A stretch of 64,000 nucleotides of DNA from a virus, in IMG/VR virus record IMGVR_UViG_3300044615_000294, positions 27,342 through 91,341 of that record; one strand, written 5' to 3'. The translations under genes were made by a program, and so were the position numbers. Below, in pieces: positions 54,947 to 63,344 of the stretch (positions are counted from its first letter, which is position 1; every line of letters begins with the position of its first letter). The notes below the pieces were generated by a model. The model had not been told where the DNA came from, ran no database searches, and saw only the letters and a list, made by a program, of their open reading frames with translations.

Positions 54947-57900
54947 TTATTTTATATATTCTACTTTACCACCTGCGGCAACAATCTCTTGAATCTGCTT
55001 AGCTGTTAATGTGTAAACACTTCCTTTTTTATATCTAGAACCTAATTGTCCACCTTTCTTAGTAATTACTTCATTACCTTCAAAACCGATACCTTGAATA
55101 TTTCTTCCAGAGTTTGAAGCAAGCCAACCTCTATCACCCATATTACTTCCAACTACTTCAGCAGAACCAAATCCACCTTGACCAGTATTTGGTGAAGCAG
55201 CATCAGATGATCTATTTTGTTTACGGTATTGATCAAAGTTTTTCTCATTCTTAATTGCATTACCAATTGTACTAGCAATTCCAGTTAAACTACCTTTACC
55301 AGCAAATAGATCTGCACCAAGTTGTTTGGGATTCCAGCTAAATGCTGATTCCTCAACTACTTTACCAATATAATTTGGATCACTAAATTCTGGTTGATCT
55401 ACAGTAATACCATCTTTACCCATAGGGATATAACCACCATAAGCCATATACTCTGGCATATAATCCATCTCCCCACCATACTCTTGTCTTATTACACCAA
55501 ACTGATTACGTGGTGCTTGTTTATTAAAGACATTTTGTTGTGCATCTGCAAATGGATTACCCATCAATCTTGTATTAGATTGAGACATTGCTTCTGGTGT
55601 TGTTGGACCTGAACCAAGTTCAGTAATACCTTGTGTTGCTCCAACTCTAGGACCTTGACCATTTGCCATTGGATCATTTGCAGATGACGCAAAGGCAGCT
55701 TGTGCTGCTTGTTCTTGTGTCATTGGACCAGCTGCAGAACCTAAAGGTTGTGCAACAGGTTGAGATGATGTCATTCCAACAGGACCAAGATTGCTTTGTG
55801 GGGCATTTGAAGCACTTGTATTAGGAACTATATTATTTGGATCCCAAACACTTTTTGGTGATTGAAATGTAACTGGGTTTTGACTTACTGCTTGTGAAGC
55901 ATCTGGTCTATTTAAATATCCTGGAAACGAACTAGAACTTGATGTAGTATTAGGAACACCTTCCTCTTGTTGCTCATCTTCATTTCCATGTCTTCTTTGG
56001 TATCTTCTGTCTTGTCTGTTCCTTTTTCTATCATCAGTAAAATCTCCGGAAACTAATCTACCCTTACTATCTATACCTCTTGCTTCATTACCATCAACAT
56101 TAGTAATAGTCATGCCAGAAACATTTCTACCACTTTTTGGTACAGTTTCATTTATAGCAGAAGGTGTAGTTCCTGGTTGTGTTGCAGTACTTCCCGGTTG
56201 TGTAGCATTAGCTGCTGGTTGACCAGGTGTTCCTGCAGGTTGCCCTGGAGTTCCAGGAGCTCCCATTGCATAGTACTCTCTAACTCTTTTAGTATCAAAT
56301 GGATTATACCATTTACCTCTATCTTTATAAGCAACCTCTCTAATACCTGTTGTTCCTTCAGGTGTTTGCCAATTAACAGGAGAAGAAACTGAACCATAAT
56401 TAAAATCTCTATTGAAACCAAAAAGACCTGGTCTTGATGGAGGAGCAATAAAATTATAACTTCCAGGAGCTTGTTGAGTATTAGTTCCTTGCGTTGTATT
56501 AGTAGTGGTTGTAGTAGGCTGTGTAGTAGTAGGTTGGGCAGTAGTGGTAGTAGGTTGAGTAGCAGTAGGTTGAGTGGTTGTAGATTTATTTAATAAATTT
56601 TGAGTAGCATTCTGTTTCCAACCATCTGCCGCAAATGGATTCATAATATTTGGATCAAGACTTAACTTTTCTCTTTGCTTATTATATCTTGGTTGGAATC
56701 CTGTATTAAATCTATTTTGTGACCATTGTTCAAAACCATCTAGTGCTTTAGGTAAGTATCCCCCTTCTTCATAGATATCATCTCCACCATATATGAATTT
56801 GTATAGATCTGGATTGTCTGAATCTATAAAACCACCTGATTGGAAACCGGGAACTGTTAAACCTAAACTTTTCATTACCTGGTCATTATAATCCCTTAAC
56901 GCAACCTGTGGGTTAAATGCATTCAAAGCTGGATTATATACTTGTTCCGCATAGTCAGGAGCAGCACCCATAGATGAATACTCATTGCCTTCTTTATCCA
57001 TTGATAAATTTGAGTTTTGATTCCTAGCACCTAACTGTTCTTGTTGTTCTGGAGTATAATCTTCAAACTTATTTATATTATTAGCTTTTCTATAATCTTC
57101 GTCTAATAAATAAGAGTAAGGACTTGACGGAAAGTAATCTTGGAAATATGCTGACCCTCTATAAATATTTTTTAAGTCCTCTCCTTGTTTATTCAATATT
57201 AGGTCATTATCCGCATCCTCATAAGGAAGTCCTGTTTTTGGATTTATTCCTTTTAAATTTGAGTAATTATATTGGAGTCCCATTTGGTCTGTAAATGGAG
57301 CCCAAGGTTTATTTGTATCTGGATAATAATATGGAGCGGCAGCTTTGTCAAAATTCAATAGCTCAGGTGTCCAAGTTTCTTTAAAATTGCGTGCATTAGA
57401 ACCCATCCATGCTATATTTGACATAGGCCCTGAATTAGCTTGTAATGGTTGTACTCCAGCATTACTTAACATTTCAGTTTTAGCTTGACCCTTTTTTAAA
57501 TTCTGATAGCTTCCTGGAATTTGATCAGCATATGGATTTACAAAAGGATTAGTTAAAAGTTCAGATGGATCTTGAGATAACATAGTAGATGGAGAGAATA
57601 CCATTCTACCATTAGCATCTACACAGTAACCTTTATTAGCATCATATGTTGCTCCTGGAGGACAGCTTAATTCTTTCTTCTTTCCTGTTGTATTATTTTG
57701 TGTAGCAGTTGATCCTGGTGTATTTGAAGCAACTTCATTTAATGCTTGGTTGTTTACAGTCTTAATAACTTTGTCCCGCATTCTTGCAGGAGTAGAAACC
57801 ATTGAGTATCCAGTATTAAATGGAGAACCTATATTACCACCTCTTTGTGGTAAGAACTTTACTAAGTCTCCAAGTACAGATACATCCCAATCTGCTGTTG

Positions 57901-58852
57901 CTTTTCTTAATCCACCTAAAGCACCAAACTCATAATTAACATCAACACCAGGTATTCCATATGGTGTTCCAAATAAAGCTTTGTTAGCTCTTCTTATTCT
58001 TCTATTACCACCCATTCCTTTTAATTTTTTTATTCCTCCAAATTGAAATTGATTATCTGTACCAGTTGTGGTATCTGTTAATTCATGCCCTAGGGATTCT
58101 CCGTATATATGTAAGTGCTCTAATGGATCATGTGGATCTTGTTGACTCATAACCCCTCCTAGTTGCATATAGTTATTGTAAGCTTCTTCTGCTTGTTTTT
58201 TATACATTGCTTCATTACCTACTTGCTGTACTGATTTAGCAAACATCTTTCCTTTCTGAGTATACTTACCCATAGGATCATTAATACTTCCAGTTGGCGG
58301 TAAATAAAATTCACTGTTTTGAACTTCATCACCTTCTGCAGCTTTTTTTAATTTTCTTATGTGAGATCTAATAAATGATCTTTTGCTAATTGCACCACCT
58401 TTCTTATATGCATTATCATATGGTTCAGCATCCATACCAACATAATATGGCTTTGTTACTTTTGGAAAGATACTGTCACTAGGAAATTGCCCACCATCTT
58501 GTGCTTCTTCTATTTCATCTTCTTGATCTTCTTCTACATATGGAGCTCCTCTATCATATGGTGCTCTTGGATCTACACTTGCAGTCTCTTGCGCTTTATA
58601 TTGTTTATATAATTCATATGTTGTATTTGCAACCTTCTCTCTTTTAACATTATATTTTTCTAAGGCAGAAATAATTTGTTCTGGAAATGATCCAGACTCA
58701 ATTTCATTTTTTATAAAACTTAATATCTCTTTATCAGAATACTGTGGTTCTTGTTCTTCAGTTTTCTTTTCAGTATACTTATTAAGTTTACTAATGAATC
58801 CTGGTTGTTCACCTTCATTTGGTTTGCGGATCCTAACTTTTTTTGTTGCCAT
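54947..58852 (-). CDS. Virion protein with Thr-rich linker and Gly-Gly tags
   Basis: A 1301-aa protein. The basic N-terminus (KKVRIRKPN) precedes an acidic helical region. Short tags with Gly-Gly recur (AQDGGQF, YKKGGAI, MQLGGVM, FQFGGIK, FQSGGFI, EYGGEMD, MAYGGYI). A Cys pair, CPPGATYDANKGYC, is near 393-408. A Thr/Gln/Pro repeat block (about 755-800) is coded by short DNA repeats. The C-terminus is VYTLTAKQIQEIVAAGGKVE, a motif shared with the 1477-aa protein. Probably a cargo or structural protein, with no recognised enzyme. Confidence 0.75.
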   Translation of the reverse strand: MATKKVRIRKPNEGEQPGFISKLNKYTEKKTEEQEPQYSDKEILSFIKNEIESGSFPEQIISALEKYNVKREKVANTTYELYKQYKAQETASVDPRAPYDRGAPYVEEDQEDEIEEAQDGGQFPSDSIFPKVTKPYYVGMDAEPYDNAYKKGGAISKRSFIRSHIRKLKKAAEGDEVQNSEFYLPPTGSINDPMGKYTQKGKMFAKSVQQVGNEAMYKKQAEEAYNNYMQLGGVMSQQDPHDPLEHLHIYGESLGHELTDTTTGTDNQFQFGGIKKLKGMGGNRRIRRANKALFGTPYGIPGVDVNYEFGALGGLRKATADWDVSVLGDLVKFLPQRGGNIGSPFNTGYSMVSTPARMRDKVIKTVNNQALNEVASNTPGSTATQNNTTGKKKELSCPPGATYDANKGYCVDANGRMVFSPSTMLSQDPSELLTNPFVNPYADQIPGSYQNLKKGQAKTEMLSNAGVQPLQANSGPMSNIAWMGSNARNFKETWTPELLNFDKAAAPYYYPDTNKPWAPFTDQMGLQYNYSNLKGINPKTGLPYEDADNDLILNKQGEDLKNIYRGSAYFQDYFPSSPYSYLLDEDYRKANNINKFEDYTPEQQEQLGARNQNSNLSMDKEGNEYSSMGAAPDYAEQVYNPALNAFNPQVALRDYNDQVMKSLGLTVPGFQSGGFIDSDNPDLYKFIYGGDDIYEEGGYLPKALDGFEQWSQNRFNTGFQPRYNKQREKLSLDPNIMNPFAADGWKQNATQNLLNKSTTTQPTATQPTTTTAQPTTTQPTTTTTNTTQGTNTQQAPGSYNFIAPPSRPGLFGFNRDFNYGSVSSPVNWQTPEGTTGIREVAYKDRGKWYNPFDTKRVREYYAMGAPGTPGQPAGTPGQPAANATQPGSTATQPGTTPSAINETVPKSGRNVSGMTITNVDGNEARGIDSKGRLVSGDFTDDRKRNRQDRRYQRRHGNEDEQQEEGVPNTTSSSSSFPGYLNRPDASQAVSQNPVTFQSPKSVWDPNNIVPNTSASNAPQSNLGPVGMTSSQPVAQPLGSAAGPMTQEQAAQAAFASSANDPMANGQGPRVGATQGITELGSGPTTPEAMSQSNTRLMGNPFADAQQNVFNKQAPRNQFGVIRQEYGGEMDYMPEYMAYGGYIPMGKDGITVDQPEFSDPNYIGKVVEESAFSWNPKQLGADLFAGKGSLTGIASTIGNAIKNEKNFDQYRKQNRSSDAASPNTGQGGFGSAEVVGSNMGDRGWLASNSGRNIQGIGFEGNEVITKKGGQLGSRYKKGSVYTLTAKQIQEIVAAGGKVEYIK
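56490..56600 (-). repeat. Short tandem-repeat block coding a Thr/Gln/Pro linker
   Basis: Degenerate repeats of GTAGTAGGTTG-like units inside the 1301-aa gene encode TQPTTTTAQPTTT-type sequence. This is a flexible linker and a likely site of length variation between related phages. Confidence 0.7.
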
Positions 58853-58910
58853 ATTACGCGTTATATATTAAATATACTAAAAATAAATCTATTAGTTAAA
58901 CCTATTAAGT

Positions 58911-61900
58911 TTAATCAATTTCCTCTATTATGTATCCTTGTTTAATAAGTTTATCAATTTCTTTTTTGGTAAGTTCAGATACTATACCACCTTTTGCATA
59001 ACCCATTTGATTATACTTACCAGCATTTCTATAATCTTGCATAAAATCCTCAATGGGTAAAACTTTTGTTTTTGTACCCAATTGTTGTTGAAGTTCTGCT
59101 ACTTTACTTTTTGGTACAAAAATAGAAGGTATTTCTTCAAAATTAATTTTACCAGAAATACCAACTTCATCTGATATATCTGTTCTTGGAATAGTAAATC
59201 TTTCAGCATTTCCTTTTGTAGGATTTATTCCAAACATAACAGGATAATTATCTTGAACTAAAGCTTTTTCAGCATCAGATAAATTTTGCCATTCTGTTAA
59301 TCTTTTATTTTTTAAATCATCATAAAAAGAAATATCTGGACTATAAGGTGACTCAACAAATGATTCTCTACCACCTCTTTCAAACCATTTTGCTAAATCA
59401 TCTTCTACATTAATTTTGTTTTTTCCAGATAAACCAATTGCATAATCTAATGCACCCTGATGCCCTCTTGCCATTGCAGTTGAGATATTTGCATTATTTA
59501 TACCTGCAACTCCTGCACCTAACTCACCTGTTAATGGAATTTTACCTTCTTTAATTAATTCACCAACAGGCAATAATCCTTCATTTTTAATTATACCAGG
59601 TAAAGAGGCAGATGTAGTTCCATGATAATATATAGGTATTCTAGGACTTTCTTGAAGTACAGGATATTTATTTGCCATGTTTTCTAAAAGATCAACACCC
59701 TCATCATATGTTATTGATGATCCCTTAGTTTTAAATGTTTTATAATCAGGTAAAAGTTCATCTGATATAACATATGGCGCATCTTTTGGAACACTCTCTA
59801 AAACTTTAGCTCTTAAATCAACATTATTTATTACAGGAGCTAACTCATCTGTTTTTGTTAAACTTCCAGCAACGTTATCTACAGAAGAAACTACATTAGG
59901 TTCTCTTGTGATAAATTTACCTAAATTAGATATGGCTTCTGGAGCCATAGTGATTCCTCTACCAATACCTTTTACTAAGTTAACGCCAAGTTCTGGTATT
60001 GCTTCTAAGCCAGCATATGTCAGTGGATTGAATGCCATTGCTTCTGTATCAGATACATTAGCCATTTTTTCTCCTGCAAAAACATTGGGTTGTTCTTTGT
60101 AATCTGATCCAGTTGATAATCCAGTATTCTTAGTTAAGTTAGCTATTGCTGCTCCTGGTATATCTATTGGAGCTAAAATTTCAAGAGCACTTAACTTAGA
60201 GTCTCTCATTTCTTTTTGCTCTTTTTTAGTAAGTCCTGGAATATTATATTGAAATGGTTGTCCTGGTAAAAGTGTATTACCAAGTTCTTGTACACCAGCT
60301 AATGATCTTGACCAATAACTAGGTTGTAGTTTAGAACCATATTTAGATTCTGCAACAGCATCTTTTTCTCCTGGTGTTAGTTCATCTACCCACTCACCTC
60401 TTCTTTTAGGATTCCAACCTTCTTTCTTACCAAGTTTATTTACAGCATAATTATTTGTTTTATAATTATACTCACTCATAAAGTTCTGAAGAACATCTTC
60501 TGGAAAATTCTCCATAGTAACTCCTGCAGCTTTATTTAATCCCTTATTCTTTTTTAGATATTGTCTTTTCTTTTCATCTAAGAAAATATCCATTGGATTT
60601 TTATCACGGTATTCTGCTCTGAGTTTACCAATATCTGAACCTTCTCTTCCCGTTGATACTTCAGGCTTATTTACAATTTGAGAATATACATCAGGATTTT
60701 CAGCTAAAAAGTTTGGATCAATTGGTGTATATGTAGATTCTGGAGCTTTTTCATATGAAGTTACAGTTTCATACTCTTTGTCTTTATTCTTATTTTTCCT
60801 TTTTCTTTTTTCTCCACCATTATCCCATCTAGTTAGTGAAGGTACAGAGATATCTTCTACTACATAACCTCCTTTAACATATTTTTGTATTTCATCTTCT
60901 GTAAGATCTAATTCAAAACCATATTTAGCAACTTGAACATCTTCATTGGAATTATTCTTGGCAACATTGTTCATGAAGTGTATAATGCTATCATCATCAT
61001 ATAACCTAAACATTCTGTTCCACATGTTATCCCAATTTCTTTCAGAAGACTTCATAATCTCTCTATACTTATTAAGATCTTTCTTTGTGAATTTTTTTCT
61101 TTTTGTAGAATCAAATACTCCAGCTTCTTGTAACTGTTGTCTAAGTTGAACTAAGTCAGCTCTATTTTCTTGAGGTTCCATATCATGTTGAAGATCAGAT
61201 TCAACACCTGTAACACCTGCTTGTTCTTTATTTATTCTATTAATGAACTCTTCTCTTTCCTTTGGTTTAAGAGGATTAGCTCCTGAGTCTACTCCTACAT
61301 GACCCCACTCATGTGCTGCTATCTGATCAAAACCAGGCCAGTCTCCGGGATCTGTTACATTGTAAGATATAAATTCATTTCCAGTATCTTCATTAGCACT
61401 TACCCAACTAGGACCTTCATCAATATATCTAAAGTCATTTATGTTCATGACAGAACTAATTCTATCTTTTATTTCTTCAGGTGTATATCCTTGTTTCTTT
61501 AAAAGTCTTTTATAGTTTTTAGACTGAGCATATAGCTTATTAAATTCTTGAGCTTTTCTATTTGATTCTGATACATCAAACTTCTGCTGAGAATATTGTT
61601 GATATGCGGGATCTATTTGATAGTTTCCATCTTTGTCCATATAAACAGCTGCTCTTTGACTTGGTCTTGTTTCAAATAGATTAGGAATACATTCTATACC
61701 ATTCCATTCATAACCTATAGGACATGGTTGTTGTGATCCACCAAACTGAGCCATTTTTAAATCATCCTGTAAGGCTGGAGTATATACCATATCATTTAAT
61801 AGATTTACTATGGATTTAGTTCCTTTAGTAACTCCTTTTAAATCTTCAATGTCCGGATCTAATTTACCACCAGAATCTTTTACAGCTTTAAAATAATCTT

Positions 61901-63344
61901 GTAAATCTTTTTCAGTAATAGTTTGATCTGGTCTAAATCCAGCTAATCTTCTAAGTGTCATTACTCTTGCATGGATCTCATTTGGATCTACTATGTCTTC
62001 GTAATTCTTCTTTAGATTTTTATCCCATTCTGGATTTCCTGTATTAATAGCTTTCGGCTCTACAATGTTTTGTTCCACAAGATATCCTTGTGGCTTTTCT
62101 AATGCGCTAGTAAACTTATCTCCAGCTTGAATATCATGTACTCTCTCATGATACTTTGTTGCTTGTATCTGAGCTTCTGGTAGAAACTTATTCAACATTA
62201 TTTGTCTAGTATCTACATCATAGTATCCTGCTTCATTTGGACCTAAGTTTTCATCAAAGATATATGGTACTGATGCTCTAGATCTTTCTAAAGCTTCTGG
62301 ACGAATTTTATCTAAAAGCTTTTGTCCTTCAGGCGTAGGCATTACTCTATTCTGAAACCAATTCTCATAAAATGTACTCGGGTCTTCTATTTTTACACAG
62401 CCTTGAACTGGATCATTATAGAAGCCTTCTGGGCATCCTGATTCTCCACCATCTTTTTGTTTAGGAAAAATTGATGGATTACCAGCTTCTATATATCCTT
62501 CATAGTTTCTAGCTTCACCTTCTGTTGTTGTTGGATTATTATATAAATCTTCTTCAGCTCTTGCATATGCTTCTTCTTCAGATATATCTGGATTTTCTTT
62601 TAGAATTCTATTTAGTTCTGTTTGAAATTCTGATCCTCTTCTATCATAATAGGAAGCCATTGATTCATCAGAAGCCACATATGGATTTGGTCTTAAACCA
62701 ACTGTACCATATGTACTCATTCCTCCAGCTTGATTTTGTAAATGATGCATTAACTCATGCTCATACCACCAAGGGTTATTTACATTTGTAATTGGATCAT
62801 TTGGATTTTGTTTAATAACTCCTAGTCCAGCATCATAACCTGTTTCTTCAGATGAATTTACTACTTCTGGATATACAAAGTTTTTTAATGCATCTGCATA
62901 TCTTGCAGGTAATTGATTGTAAGTTTCTCCCCCTGGTTGATAAGTATACTTGGCTTTAGGATTATAAATACCTCTTGCTCTTTTACCCTTCTTTCTTTTT
63001 TTAAATAATTTGTTTACAGCAAATAATTTATTAGTTGCAGTAATATTACTATTTTGAAATTGCCCTCCTCTTTTAGCTAATGGTGTTTCTGTAACCATAT
63101 TTCCAGGAAACTGATAATCTGCACCTGGAAACATTATTTGTGAGTTACCTAAATTATCAGTACCCATCAATGGTCCTTTTCTTAATGGTGTTCCATCTTT
63201 TTCTTTCATAGTAATATTACCTGAAGGAATAATATTGAATGGATTGTTTACATCAGGAGATGTGCTTCTATAACCATCTGTTGAAAATATTTTTTCATTT
63301 GGACCACCGGGCAAACCCTTAAGCTTTTTTAAAGACCTTTTCAT
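58911..63344 (-). CDS. Multi-domain virion effector: three zincins plus ADP-ribosyltransferase-like domain
   Basis: A 1477-aa mosaic. Zincin 1 is HELMH (196-200) with later GSEFQTE; zincin 2 is HERVH (399-403) with later NEIHARV; zincin 3 is HEWGH (678-682) with later QENRADL, so each has a candidate third ligand Glu. Cys-pair motifs (CPEGFYNDPVQGC near 302, CPIGYEWNGIEC near 538) lie between them. After a Lys/Arg-rich linker (about 840-860) and a hydrophobic region (about 1090-1200), residues about 1235-1440 form an ADP-ribosyltransferase-like domain: YYHGTTSASLPGIIKNEGLL with H1241, a Tyr-rich middle, and EEIPSIFVPKSKV with a candidate catalytic Glu. Such enzymes attach ADP-ribose from NAD to proteins or nucleic acids, like T4 Alt. 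The C-terminus repeats the L-T-x-x-E-I motif. Confidence 0.8.
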   Translation of the reverse strand: MKRSLKKLKGLPGGPNEKIFSTDGYRSTSPDVNNPFNIIPSGNITMKEKDGTPLRKGPLMGTDNLGNSQIMFPGADYQFPGNMVTETPLAKRGGQFQNSNITATNKLFAVNKLFKKRKKGKRARGIYNPKAKYTYQPGGETYNQLPARYADALKNFVYPEVVNSSEETGYDAGLGVIKQNPNDPITNVNNPWWYEHELMHHLQNQAGGMSTYGTVGLRPNPYVASDESMASYYDRRGSEFQTELNRILKENPDISEEEAYARAEEDLYNNPTTTEGEARNYEGYIEAGNPSIFPKQKDGGESGCPEGFYNDPVQGCVKIEDPSTFYENWFQNRVMPTPEGQKLLDKIRPEALERSRASVPYIFDENLGPNEAGYYDVDTRQIMLNKFLPEAQIQATKYHERVHDIQAGDKFTSALEKPQGYLVEQNIVEPKAINTGNPEWDKNLKKNYEDIVDPNEIHARVMTLRRLAGFRPDQTITEKDLQDYFKAVKDSGGKLDPDIEDLKGVTKGTKSIVNLLNDMVYTPALQDDLKMAQFGGSQQPCPIGYEWNGIECIPNLFETRPSQRAAVYMDKDGNYQIDPAYQQYSQQKFDVSESNRKAQEFNKLYAQSKNYKRLLKKQGYTPEEIKDRISSVMNINDFRYIDEGPSWVSANEDTGNEFISYNVTDPGDWPGFDQIAAHEWGHVGVDSGANPLKPKEREEFINRINKEQAGVTGVESDLQHDMEPQENRADLVQLRQQLQEAGVFDSTKRKKFTKKDLNKYREIMKSSERNWDNMWNRMFRLYDDDSIIHFMNNVAKNNSNEDVQVAKYGFELDLTEDEIQKYVKGGYVVEDISVPSLTRWDNGGEKRKRKNKNKDKEYETVTSYEKAPESTYTPIDPNFLAENPDVYSQIVNKPEVSTGREGSDIGKLRAEYRDKNPMDIFLDEKKRQYLKKNKGLNKAAGVTMENFPEDVLQNFMSEYNYKTNNYAVNKLGKKEGWNPKRRGEWVDELTPGEKDAVAESKYGSKLQPSYWSRSLAGVQELGNTLLPGQPFQYNIPGLTKKEQKEMRDSKLSALEILAPIDIPGAAIANLTKNTGLSTGSDYKEQPNVFAGEKMANVSDTEAMAFNPLTYAGLEAIPELGVNLVKGIGRGITMAPEAISNLGKFITREPNVVSSVDNVAGSLTKTDELAPVINNVDLRAKVLESVPKDAPYVISDELLPDYKTFKTKGSSITYDEGVDLLENMANKYPVLQESPRIPIYYHGTTSASLPGIIKNEGLLPVGELIKEGKIPLTGELGAGVAGINNANISTAMARGHQGALDYAIGLSGKNKINVEDDLAKWFERGGRESFVESPYSPDISFYDDLKNKRLTEWQNLSDAEKALVQDNYPVMFGINPTKGNAERFTIPRTDISDEVGISGKINFEEIPSIFVPKSKVAELQQQLGTKTKVLPIEDFMQDYRNAGKYNQMGYAKGGIVSELTKKEIDKLIKQGYIIEEID

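Noticed and set aside
56490-56600. CRISPR-like repeats
   Set aside because: The units are short, degenerate and in frame with a Thr-rich linker; there are no spacers of constant length.
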